Origin: an uncultured Blautia sp.
Lineage (GTDB): Bacteria > Bacillota > Clostridia > Lachnospirales > Lachnospiraceae
Length of the DNA: 13,156 nucleotides
Reading direction: 5' to 3'
Assembly (NCBI GenBank): GCA_946629475.1
Contig: CAMOXX010000055.1
Coordinates: 1 to 13,156 of the forward strand
Part shown: piece by piece, positions 1 through 6,914 of the stretch
How positions within the stretch are numbered: position 1 is the stretch's first letter
How the letters are laid out: each line of letters opens with the position of its first letter
Notes under the pieces: model-generated
What the model saw: the letters and a program-made list of their open reading frames with translations, nothing else
What the model was told of the DNA's origin: nothing
The model's database searches: none
Program-made: the position numbers and the translations under genes

Positions 1-242
1 GCAGTGTGGTCCTGGAGTTTACGAATGAGACTGATGAACCGCTGATGCTCGCTCCCGCCGGTGACGGCGAAGAGGAGGCCGGCGGTACAGACGCAGCACA
101 AAGCGGCGATGAACAGATCATAATCGGTACGGGAGAAGCCGCTTCGGTTCCGGTTCCGCTGACAAACGGGGGCGGCTCTCTGGTTATCACCATCGGGGAT
201 ACACCTCACGAATTCAGGTTTGCAGCTGCCCGGGATGCTTGA
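1..242 (+). CDS. C-terminal end of an unrecognised protein (partial)
   Basis: The reading frame is open from the left edge (first full codon at position 3) to a TGA at 240-242. There is no ribosome binding site before the in-frame GTG at position 6, so I read this as the tail of a gene that begins outside the window. The visible 79 residues start with a short beta-like stretch (VVLEFTNETDEPL), followed by an acidic, Gly-rich linker around GDGEEEAGG. The tail then alternates hydrophobic and polar residues (SLVITIGDTPHEFRF), as in a small beta-sandwich domain. I see no catalytic motif and no membrane segment. It converges on the DUF4317 gene with a 21-bp gap. I do not recognise the family; a surface or lipoprotein-like C-terminal domain is possible but unproven. 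Confidence 0.6.
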   Translation, partial: SVVLEFTNETDEPLMLAPAGDGEEEAGGTDAAQSGDEQIIIGTGEAASVPVPLTNGGGSLVITIGDTPHEFRFAAARDA

Positions 243-263
243 GAGCGTTTCCTCCCCACATGT

Positions 264-1385
264 TTATACGCGGACCGCAATCCCGTTTACAGTAACTTCC
301 TGGTCGAGCGGGATCACCAGGCATTTCCGGCCGTCCACTATGCGGGTCTCGATCAGCTGAGCCTGCTCCGGTGATACACGTATCCTGATCTCGGAGGAGA
401 CAATCTCCATTGTTTTGGTGTTTGTGATGTTCGCGGCCATGAGCGACGTATTTTCACCGGCCGTGTTGTCGTATGTTTCATCGAAGCCGGCGAGGCTCTC
501 CTCATCGGCCCCGCTTTCTTCCAGAACTCTTCTTACCTCGGATTTGGTAAGAACTACCGGATCCGGTTCTTCTTTCATGCTTTCGATGATTTCGCTGAGC
601 TTTTCGTGAATATTCACGACCGTCTCATATGTACATTCCTCCCCGAGTGTTTCCTCGACCACCGCGTTAAAGGAATCCTTCTGAGCTGCAGGGGGAAGCG
701 GAGGAGTGCATCCAAACATATCGTACACAAATTCTGCGTGATTCTGCTCTGCCTTTTTGGCATAATATAGGATTTCGTGCAGATTGGTTCCCCGGTCGGT
801 GAAGGCGGGGAACAGGAACCCTGTCTCCGGCATATCGACGATCCAGTCGCGGATCCGGTCCTCGATCCGGTTGGTATCCGCATTGTAGCACAGACCGGCT
901 TTGGAAAGGTTCACCGGACAGATGCTGCAGATGATGTGTTCATAGACCTCCTCGGAAGCGTCGAACATTTCCAAACCGTCGGAGGATTTCCCGGGGATGT
1001 CATAAACGCCGTGCACCAGGATGATGTAATAATTCTCGGCGAAGTCAAATTTTTCGATGATCATCTGATAGAACCGGTCCAGGAGATCGGGATCTTCCAG
1101 CCGGCTTTTTACAAGCAGCCGCAGAAATTCGTGTGTACTGCCTTCCGCCTCCGCCTCGAGGGGAAAGGCGGCAGTGATCAGGTTCCGGCCAATTGTCCCG
1201 GACAGAGTTTTTTTGAAAATATCAAAATATTTGAACATTTCTTCCTGCGGAAGGGAGAGAAAGCTCTGCGAGAGCTCGGTCTTTCTCTGCTTTTCGGCAT
1301 CTACGTAGCACCCGCAGATCCGGGTGAGGCAGCAGCGGTCCTCCTTCAGCTGTTTTTTTATTTCAGCGATGTCTTTTCGGTTCAT
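264..1385 (-). CDS. DUF4317 family protein
   Basis: This gene encodes a soluble protein of 373 residues that I recognise as DUF4317, a family of unknown function found mainly in Clostridia. Recognition rests on the N-terminus MNRKDIAEIKKQLK, then LTRICGCYVD, EEMFKYFDIFKKTLSG, a central ENYYIILVHGVYDIPGK, CSICPVNLSKAGL, and near the C-terminus ETRIVDGRKCLVIPLD. The length is normal for the family. The several conserved cysteines (CCLTRICGC, CSIC) could bind metal, but that is a guess. The frame stays open back to a TTG at 1514, but I chose the ATG at 1385 because it has an excellent ribosome binding site (GGGGAGGA, 1391-1398) and matches the family's usual start. The predicted transcription start (about 1513) also rules out the TTG. 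It is transcribed alone, from a promoter that overlaps that of the divergent MATE gene. Confidence 0.9.
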   Translation of the reverse strand: MNRKDIAEIKKQLKEDRCCLTRICGCYVDAEKQRKTELSQSFLSLPQEEMFKYFDIFKKTLSGTIGRNLITAAFPLEAEAEGSTHEFLRLLVKSRLEDPDLLDRFYQMIIEKFDFAENYYIILVHGVYDIPGKSSDGLEMFDASEEVYEHIICSICPVNLSKAGLCYNADTNRIEDRIRDWIVDMPETGFLFPAFTDRGTNLHEILYYAKKAEQNHAEFVYDMFGCTPPLPPAAQKDSFNAVVEETLGEECTYETVVNIHEKLSEIIESMKEEPDPVVLTKSEVRRVLEESGADEESLAGFDETYDNTAGENTSLMAANITNTKTMEIVSSEIRIRVSPEQAQLIETRIVDGRKCLVIPLDQEVTVNGIAVRV

Positions 1386-1390
1386 TATTT

Positions 1391-1398
1391 TCCTCCCC
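1391..1398 (-). promoter_or_regulatory. ribosome binding site that fixes the DUF4317 start
   Basis: On the minus strand GGGGAGGA stands 5 nt before the ATG at 1385. It decides for this start over the upstream in-frame TTG at 1514, which has no such site. Confidence 0.8.
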
Positions 1399-1414
1399 AG
1401 ATAACTGATTTTAT

Positions 1415-1497
1415 GTAACTGTTCAGTACAGGGCGAAGCACTTGCCGCTGAGCCCGTCAAAAAACGAGATGCGTCTGTGAAGGTGCTGAACAGATAC
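1415..1497. repeat. 75-bp element bounded by inverted repeats in the DUF4317 leader
   Basis: CTGTTCAG at 1419-1426 is the exact reverse complement of CTGAACAG at 1486-1493. Beyond one A/A mismatch the pairing continues with GTA (1415-1417) and TAC (1495-1497). On the minus strand the interior holds a smaller hairpin, GGGC/GCCC plus AGC/GCT, with a loop of about seven bases. The element lies inside the roughly 128-nt untranslated leader of the DUF4317 transcript. From memory, similar intergenic sequences with GGCTCAGCGGCAAGTGCTTC recur in Lachnospiraceae genomes, but no second copy is in this window. It could be a small dispersed element or a structured RNA leader. Confidence 0.5.
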
Positions 1498-1505
1498 GAT
1501 AATAC

Positions 1506-1534
1506 TTGAAGCAAACCGAATTATAGCATAGAAT
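1506..1534 (+). promoter_or_regulatory. promoter of the MATE gene
   Basis: TTGAAG (1506-1511) and TAGAAT (1529-1534) are separated by exactly 17 bp, which puts transcription start near 1541 and leaves a leader of about 37 nt before the ATG at 1578. It overlaps the DUF4317 promoter on the other strand. Confidence 0.65.
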
Positions 1535-1548
1535 GATGTCTGGGTCAA
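1520..1548 (-). promoter_or_regulatory. promoter of the DUF4317 gene
   Basis: Read on the minus strand, TTGACC (1548-1543), a 17-bp spacer and a perfect TATAAT (1525-1520) preceded by TGC make an extended -10 promoter of high quality. Transcription should start near 1513. Its -10 box lies inside the spacer of the MATE promoter and the reverse is also true. Confidence 0.8.
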
Positions 1549-1577
1549 AAACTATGAGATAAGAGAGACGATGCAGA

Positions 1578-3017
1578 ATGGCAAAGAAAGATTATCTGGA
1601 AATTATGCGGTCGGGAGGACACCTGGGAATCGGACAGCAGCTGATGATGACAATACAGCTCAGCATTCCGGCGATCCTGGCGCAGATCTCCTCTGTAATT
1701 ATGGAATATATCGATGCCTCCATGGTGGGGCAGCTCGGTCCGGATGCATCTGCTTCGATCGGCCTTGTGTCCTCCAGCACCTGGCTTGGCGGAGGGCTGA
1801 TTGCGGCTGCCTCAACCGGATTTACGGTTCAGGTAGCCCACCGCATCGGAGCAGGAGATAAAAAAGGGGCGCGCGGAATTGTAAAGCATGGGCTGCTCGC
1901 CGTGCTGGTGTTCAGCTGTATTGCCGCTGCTGCCGGAATTCTGATCAGCGGCAGCCTTCCCGTATGGCTTGGAGGCGGTCAGGCGATCCGCCGGGACGCG
2001 TCTATGTATTTCCTTGTTTTTTCGTTTATGGCTCCGGCGATGGCCATGCGCTACACGGCTGGCGGAATGCTTCAGGGGAGCGGCAACATGAAGGTGCCGA
2101 GCACATTGAATATAATCTGCTGTTTTCTGGATGTCCTGTTCAATTCTTTTCTGATTTTCCCGACAAGAAGAGTGTCGGTTATGGGAATAGGCATAACGAT
2201 TCCGGGAGCCGGGCTCCGGGTGACCGGAGCTGCGCTGGGCACTGGCTGCGCAGAGGCAGTGTGCGCAGGATGCATGCTCTGGTTTCTGCTGAGAAGGTCG
2301 GAGGACCTCCATCTGAGAAGAGGGGAAAAACATACGTTTCAGAGAAGGGAGCTTATTACCGCCGCAAAGATATCGGTACCGATCGCAGTCGAAAACGCGA
2401 TTTCCGGGACGGCTTATGTTGCTGTGACGAGGATCATTTCGCCTCTCGGAACAGTTGCCCTTGCCGCGCATTCATTCGCAATTACAGTCGAAGGGCTCTG
2501 CTATATGCCGGGGTATGGAATCTCCGCGGCGGCAACGACCATGATCGGGCAGAGCATCGGAGCAGGCAGGAAGGATCTTACCCGAAAGCTTTCCTGGATA
2601 TCGGTGGTGCTGGGAATGCTGGTGATGACCGGAACCGGCGTGCTGATGTACATTTTTGCCCCGCAGATGATCGGGATTCTGACGCCGGATCCGGATATCC
2701 GGGCTCTGGGAGCCCGCGTTCTGCGGATTGAGGCTTTCGCGGAACCGATGTTTGCCGCGTCCATCGTGGCATCCGGCGTATTCCGCGGGGCAGGGGATAC
2801 GCTGGTTCCGAGTATCATGAACTTTGTGAGCATGTGGCTCGTTCGTCTCACGCTTGCCTCATGGCTTACTCCGAAAATGGGGCTTGTCGGCATGTGGACG
2901 GCCATGTGCATTGAACTGTGGTTCCGCGGAATTATTTTTCTCATCCGGCTTTACAAAAAGGGACGGGATGGCTTTCGGACGATTCCCGGGCAGGCTTATC
3001 GTCAACGCCAGAAGTAA
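1578..3017 (+). CDS. MATE family multidrug/toxin efflux transporter
   Basis: This encodes a polytopic membrane protein of 479 residues of the MATE (NorM/DinF-like) family, which exports cationic or metabolite-like compounds using an Na+ or H+ gradient. The typical two-fold repeat of about 12 helices is visible. The first half has IPAILAQISSVIMEYIDASMVGQLG (residues about 29-54) and GFTVQVAHRIGAGDKKGAR (81-99). The second half has the matching GISAAATTMIGQSIGAGRKD. The ATG at 1578 follows AGAGAG at 1563-1568; an out-of-frame ATG at 1571 is ignored. The length is slightly above the family's usual 440-460 because of a hydrophilic tail (KKGRDGFRTIPGQAYRQRQK). That tail and the stop codon lie inside a long hairpin and run antisense to possible remnant coding sequence of the neighbouring permease. 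The substrate cannot be read from sequence. It has its own promoter and is not part of an operon. Confidence 0.93.
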   Translation: MAKKDYLEIMRSGGHLGIGQQLMMTIQLSIPAILAQISSVIMEYIDASMVGQLGPDASASIGLVSSSTWLGGGLIAAASTGFTVQVAHRIGAGDKKGARGIVKHGLLAVLVFSCIAAAAGILISGSLPVWLGGGQAIRRDASMYFLVFSFMAPAMAMRYTAGGMLQGSGNMKVPSTLNIICCFLDVLFNSFLIFPTRRVSVMGIGITIPGAGLRVTGAALGTGCAEAVCAGCMLWFLLRRSEDLHLRRGEKHTFQRRELITAAKISVPIAVENAISGTAYVAVTRIISPLGTVALAAHSFAITVEGLCYMPGYGISAAATTMIGQSIGAGRKDLTRKLSWISVVLGMLVMTGTGVLMYIFAPQMIGILTPDPDIRALGARVLRIEAFAEPMFAASIVASGVFRGAGDTLVPSIMNFVSMWLVRLTLASWLTPKMGLVGMWTAMCIELWFRGIIFLIRLYKKGRDGFRTIPGQAYRQRQK

Positions 3018-3039
3018 ACCGACGCTGACGATAATGCCT
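2992..3039. terminator. long imperfect hairpin spanning the MATE stop codon
   Basis: AGGC TTATCGTCA x CG (2992-3007) pairs with CG x TGACGATAA (t) GCCT (3023-3039). That gives 15 paired bases with one mismatch, one bulged T at 3035 and a 15-nt loop containing the MATE TAA. It sits between convergent transcription units, so a bidirectional terminator or RNA-end protector is likely. Neither side has a clear U-tract, so a standard intrinsic terminator is not proven. Confidence 0.5.
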
Positions 3040-3059
3040 AGGAGGGATGTTCACGTTCT

Positions 3060-4127
3060 TCAGAGCCATGCCGGCGGGAAGAGATATCTTACGGTTTCGA
3101 GGACGGTCCCGAGATGGATCCCCTGGGTAAATACCGGATTGGTTACAATGCAAAGTCCAAGGAGAACCGGGATGCTGCTGATATAATATGACTCCTTCCG
3201 AAACAGCGATGCGTACACAAAACTCCAGAGACTGCACAGGACGCTGAGAAGAATAAGAGAGACTGCAATACCAGATACTGTGTAAACCGGGAGCTGTGCC
3301 GGAATAATCCGGATCAGCACCGCCGGAAGAAGCGCTGATGTGAGCAGCAGTACCGGTGAGAAGACCGATAGAAATCTCCACAGGCGTTCTTTCTGAGGAA
3401 CGAGAGATGCGCCGATCCTCTGATAGTCCGTCGAAAAGCGCGTTCTTCCGAAAACGACAGCAGAGACAAAAATCAGAATTCTGCAGACGGCGAGAAAGCG
3501 GGACAGATTTCCCGGCAGCTCCGCTTCGCGTGCCCCCGGATCCGCCTGCACCTCCACGGTCTCGTAGATTACATGGATGGTGTCATCACCTGCGAGGTAT
3601 TCCTCGTAAGTGAATAGCATGTCCTCGCTGAAAGAGGCAGGGTCTCCTGATATGGAAAGCTTTCCGGATGCAGCGACAGATCGGAGCAGGCTGCGCGTCG
3701 TCTCGCGGAGAACCGCTGCGTAGACTTTTTCCTTTAAAACTGCGCCGCGTGCAGTGGAGGTTGAACAGACATATTCTACAGCTTCCATCGGGATCTGCGG
3801 CCCTTCAGCTTCGTTCAGCTTTTCCGTCAGGACAAAGCCGCAGTCGAGCCTTCCGGACGCAACCTCCTGCTCAAGTGAGGAACGGTCCTTTACGCGGACG
3901 GTTCGATACAGGGTATCCTCGCTGAGAAAGCGGATCACTGCCTCACCGCACTCTGCTCCGTCACTTAATATTCCATAGGAAAGGGAATGGTTGCCGGGGA
4001 GGACAAGACAGTCAAAAAGATAGAGAAAAAGATACAGGATCCCGGCCAGAAAATAAAGGCCGGGTTTTTTCAGCTGTCTTCTGGTAAGGATTGTAAACCA
4101 GAGAACCATGCGTTTTAATTGATTCAT
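3060..4127 (-). CDS. ABC-2 type transporter permease, second subunit, C-terminally short
   Basis: This encodes a membrane protein of 355 residues that ends the five-gene operon. One helix lies near residues 24-42, followed by a large extracytoplasmic domain (about 43-210) and then helices near 211-227, 252-275, 280-305 and 315-331. This is the ABC-2 layout with a large loop after helix 1. The ATG at 4127 overlaps the TGA of the upstream permease as ATGA and has AGGGG 7 nt before it; the frame stays open further upstream but inside the neighbouring gene. The protein ends at RYLFPPAWL, the P-x-x-W motif that normally precedes the last helix, so helix 6 is missing. Past the stop, in frame and after a second TGA, about 20 hydrophobic residues are encoded. 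Either the subunit is naturally short, or it is a decayed or misread gene. Its partner is probably the preceding permease, as a heterodimer. Confidence 0.82.
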   Translation of the reverse strand: MNQLKRMVLWFTILTRRQLKKPGLYFLAGILYLFLYLFDCLVLPGNHSLSYGILSDGAECGEAVIRFLSEDTLYRTVRVKDRSSLEQEVASGRLDCGFVLTEKLNEAEGPQIPMEAVEYVCSTSTARGAVLKEKVYAAVLRETTRSLLRSVAASGKLSISGDPASFSEDMLFTYEEYLAGDDTIHVIYETVEVQADPGAREAELPGNLSRFLAVCRILIFVSAVVFGRTRFSTDYQRIGASLVPQKERLWRFLSVFSPVLLLTSALLPAVLIRIIPAQLPVYTVSGIAVSLILLSVLCSLWSFVYASLFRKESYYISSIPVLLGLCIVTNPVFTQGIHLGTVLETVRYLFPPAWL

Positions 4128-5317
4128 TTTATTTCCCCTGTCAATTTTTCTGCAGCCAGGCCTGTGAGCATCATCAGGAGTCCGGCTCCTGCGGCTGAGA
4201 GTACTGCGCTTTTTGATGGACTGCCCATGAAGACTCCGCTCAGGCAGTCCTGCCATGTATGAACCGGCAGGAAACGGGGGATACCTTTCAGCATACCCGG
4301 AAGCATGGCAGAGGGAAAAAGACCGCCTCCCACGATGAACACCAGGATGCTGACCAGCAGGTAGAACAGGCTGCCGGATTCCCCGGAAGTGAAGGAATAA
4401 ATCATGTGGATAAAAGCTGCAGTCGAAAAAGCGGGCACAGCAAGAATAATGAGATACGTGCCGTGAAAAACGGTGAGACTGCTGAAGAACGACAACAGGG
4501 TATAAACAATAGAAAGGAATAGAAACAGAACCAGCGTTACGACTGTGATCCTCGCGGCCGCCCTGGCTGCATCCCCTGTACCTGACCGCCTGAGACAGGT
4601 TCGGAATGCTTTGTTTTCACCCTTGTAGAGCTCCGCAAAGCTGATTCCGAACAGGATGCATGTCACGAAAAGCAGAATCGTCACGGTGTAGAACACAGGG
4701 ATGCTGATTTCCCCGAAGGGGGAGATTACGGTGGTATGGAAGATGGTATCACGCTGGAGTGCGAGCGTCATGAAACGCGCGGATATATCATTGGCGATGG
4801 CGCCGGGAGATCCTTCGGCATCGTATTCGGCAGCAGTGTCGTAGATCGCGTAAACCGCGGACTCCCCGGTCTGAATAATGGAAAGGCCCGCATCCACAAG
4901 GTCGCGGAACATTCTCAGGGAGAGGAGCGACTGCGACGAGACCTGCACCCTGACCGGCGTGTTTACTCCGCTGTCGACATCCTCATAGATGTTTTCCGGA
5001 AGATATGCCGCAGCCTGAAAGCGCCCTGACGCAAGGCCTTCGGCTGCTTCATCCTCCCTTACCTCATGAAACCGGCAGATGCTCCGAACAGATTCCATGT
5101 TCTGAACCAGCTGCGTGCCCATTGAGATCGTAAAATCATTCCCCTCTGTCACGATGGCAACATCTATTCCGGGGAGTGTATTCTCCTCCCCCGAAGCATG
5201 GTACACCACAAAAGCCGCGCCTCCGATTACTGCGGCTGTGACAATGACGGTGAGCAGAAGCCTGGGAAGCACCATCAGGCCTTTTTTCCAGATCATACGG
5301 ATGTAGATGAAAAACAT
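4124..5317 (-). CDS. ABC-2 type transporter permease, first subunit
   Basis: This encodes a membrane protein of 397 residues with the full ABC-2 (ABC2_membrane_3 or YhgE-like) layout. The first helix is near residues 18-40, then comes an extracytoplasmic domain of about 165 residues, then helices near 207-229, 256-278, 286-308, 318-338 and 370-388. The FLPVHTW motif (349-355) precedes the last helix, as the family expects. It should form the channel of an exporter driven by the ATPase encoded just upstream (18-bp gap). The ATG at 5317 is the first possible start after an in-frame TGA. Its best ribosome binding site, AAAGGA (5331-5336), is rather far away (13 nt) and overlaps the ATPase stop, which suggests translational coupling. 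The substrate is unknown; drugs, lipids, peptides and Na+ are all exported by such systems. Confidence 0.88.
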   Translation of the reverse strand: MFFIYIRMIWKKGLMVLPRLLLTVIVTAAVIGGAAFVVYHASGEENTLPGIDVAIVTEGNDFTISMGTQLVQNMESVRSICRFHEVREDEAAEGLASGRFQAAAYLPENIYEDVDSGVNTPVRVQVSSQSLLSLRMFRDLVDAGLSIIQTGESAVYAIYDTAAEYDAEGSPGAIANDISARFMTLALQRDTIFHTTVISPFGEISIPVFYTVTILLFVTCILFGISFAELYKGENKAFRTCLRRSGTGDAARAAARITVVTLVLFLFLSIVYTLLSFFSSLTVFHGTYLIILAVPAFSTAAFIHMIYSFTSGESGSLFYLLVSILVFIVGGGLFPSAMLPGMLKGIPRFLPVHTWQDCLSGVFMGSPSKSAVLSAAGAGLLMMLTGLAAEKLTGEIK

Positions 5318-5335
5318 ATTGCGTCAGCTTTCCTT

Positions 5336-6019
5336 TCAGCCTTCCTTCAGTTTTTTTACGGCTTCATCGGCATTTATCCGGCAGAGAGTGCTTCCCGAAA
5401 GATAATAGAGGGAAGTGCACATGCGGATTTCCTGTTCATCGTGCGTAGACATTACGGCAATTCCACCGCGCTCCGTGTAGGAGAGGATATAGCGGCGGAT
5501 GATCTCCTTCTGGTGGAGATCCAGTGAGGATGTCGGCTCATCCAGAATCATGATCCGCTGATTTTCGCATACAGCGCAGGCGATGGAAAGCCGTCTTTTC
5601 ATGCCGCCTGAGAGATCCCTGACTTTTTGCGTCAGCATTTCCCGGAGAAGGAGCTGGTCGAGCACGGGGAGGCCGGCCGGTATGTTTTTTCCATACCACA
5701 GCTTCAGGTTGTCCAGGGCGCTCAGGTCCTCCATCAGCGGATTTTCCTGCGGCAGATAGGCGATCATCCGGGGAAACAGGCGGCGCTCGCGCATCATCTC
5801 ATGACCGGAGCAGGTAAAGCTCCCGGAGGCAGGCTTCAGGATGCCGGCCAGAACGGAGAGGAGTGTGCTCTTTCCGCTGCCGTTGATTCCGAGAATCCCG
5901 ACACAGTCCCCGGATGCGGCTTCAAACGATACATGATCAAGAACCGTTTTCCGCCGGAACCGGACGCAGATATCCCGCACCTCCATGCTTTCCACGGCTT
6001 TTCTGATGTTATTTTCCAT
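5336..6019 (-). CDS. ABC transporter ATP-binding protein
   Basis: This encodes a 227-residue nucleotide-binding subunit of an exporter. All motifs are intact: Walker A GINGSGKST (44-52), Q-loop LPQEN (Q91), signature LSGGM (136-140), Walker B RIMILDEP (155-162, catalytic Glu 161), D-loop SSLD and H-loop His193 in STHD. The family is that of single-domain ATPases paired with ABC-2 permeases (DrrA/CcmA/NatA-like), and the length is usual. The ATG at 6019 lies inside the end of hflC with an 11-bp out-of-frame overlap; the nearest purine-rich site (GGAG, 6033-6036) is 13 nt away, so translation probably depends on ribosomes ending hflC. Met12 (5986) is a possible alternative start without a better site. 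It hydrolyses ATP at the inner face of the membrane for the two permeases that follow. Confidence 0.93.
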   Translation of the reverse strand: MENNIRKAVESMEVRDICVRFRRKTVLDHVSFEAASGDCVGILGINGSGKSTLLSVLAGILKPASGSFTCSGHEMMRERRLFPRMIAYLPQENPLMEDLSALDNLKLWYGKNIPAGLPVLDQLLLREMLTQKVRDLSGGMKRRLSIACAVCENQRIMILDEPTSSLDLHQKEIIRRYILSYTERGGIAVMSTHDEQEIRMCTSLYYLSGSTLCRINADEAVKKLKEG

Positions 6020-6914
6020 CGGCGTTTTCGTTCTCCGTTAATCCTTTGCCATAAAGAAGACCTGCCAGTTCAGAGTCCTTGTCCAGAATGACGGTGTTGT
6101 TCTTCCCGGAAAGAGATTTTTTGAAGGCGTCCAGACTGCGGGTGAAATTATAAAACTCGGCCTTCTCCTCGGTATTGTAGGCTTCCTGCAGGATCCGCAT
6201 GTACTCTGCCTCGCCCTCGGCCTCCAGAATCTCGGCCTGTTTTTCGGCGTCTGCCTTCATGACCACGACATCCCGGTCGGTCTCATTGCGGATTTTCTGG
6301 GCCTCCGATTCACCCTGCGCCTTGTAGGAGGCGGCGATATTCTGGCGCTCGGAGATCATTCGGGTGTAAACCGCTTCCTTATTATCATCCGGAAGATCCA
6401 GCGATTTGATTTCGGCGACCATTACTTCGATTCCGTAGTCACCGATATCGGAGTTGGCTTCATCCGTCAAAAGCTGTGTGAGCTTTTCGCCTCTCGCTTC
6501 GATGATCTCATCCTGGCTCATGGAGGAGATGACGTTTTTCTGCGCGTTGTACACCGCAGCCTCGATCCGCTCCTCAGCCCTCGCGTCCATCGCTTCCAGA
6601 GTACGGATGTAGCGGGTCGGATCCACAACCATCCACAGGACATAGTTGTCGGCGATCATGCTTTTTTTATCGCGGGTGATGACATCCGAGAGCGGAACAT
6701 CGTAAAGCTTCAGGCTCTTGGAGATCAGCTGCACATTCTGGATGAAGGGCATCTTGAACTTGAGTCCCGGTTCAGATTCGATTTTTACGATTTTTCCGAA
6801 CTGCCGCACCGCTGCGTAATGGTTCATTGGGACGGTATAGAAGGAACCGCCGGTGATCAGAACAACGATAAGCAGTACGACGGCGGCGGCCGTCAGCCTG
6901 ATCTTGTTTTTCAT
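6009..6914 (-). CDS. hflC: HflC, SPFH-domain membrane protease modulator
   Basis: This encodes a 301-residue protein with one N-terminal membrane anchor (residues about 7-24) and an SPFH/band 7 domain. GSFYTVPMNHYAAVRQFGK and PGLKFKMPFIQNVQ are the typical start of the domain. A long charged, Ala/Glu-rich helix follows (about 190-245, including SERQNIAASYKAQGESEAQKI and ILEAEGEAEY), as in HflC. In E. coli HflC forms a cage with HflK around the FtsH protease. The E. coli protein is longer (334), but the order of domains is the same. The ATG at 6914 overlaps the hflK stop as ATGA and has AAGGAGGA (6924-6931) 9 nt upstream. It continues directly into the ABC ATPase gene, an unusual partner. No protease gene is in the window. 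Confidence 0.92.
   Translation of the reverse strand: MKNKIRLTAAAVVLLIVVLITGGSFYTVPMNHYAAVRQFGKIVKIESEPGLKFKMPFIQNVQLISKSLKLYDVPLSDVITRDKKSMIADNYVLWMVVDPTRYIRTLEAMDARAEERIEAAVYNAQKNVISSMSQDEIIEARGEKLTQLLTDEANSDIGDYGIEVMVAEIKSLDLPDDNKEAVYTRMISERQNIAASYKAQGESEAQKIRNETDRDVVVMKADAEKQAEILEAEGEAEYMRILQEAYNTEEKAEFYNFTRSLDAFKKSLSGKNNTVILDKDSELAGLLYGKGLTENENADGK

Noticed and set aside
777..1418. Plus-strand open frame of 213 codons antisense to DUF4317
   Set aside because: The minus-strand frame is a recognised family with promoter and ribosome binding site; the antisense frame has neither and its composition is that of a shadow.
1812..2471. Minus-strand open frame of 219 codons antisense to MATE
   Set aside because: Its product is Arg/Ser/His-rich with no family resemblance, lying fully inside a clear transporter gene.
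3051..3062. TGA recoding (Trp or selenocysteine) in the last permease
   Set aside because: Several other genes here end with TGA as ordinary stops, and I see no SECIS-like hairpin directly after the codon in the correct position; truncation or an indel is simpler.
4128..4256. N-terminal extension of the second permease
   Set aside because: The extra 43 residues are hydrophilic shadow of the first permease's end; ATG 4127 has a ribosome binding site and the typical ATGA junction.
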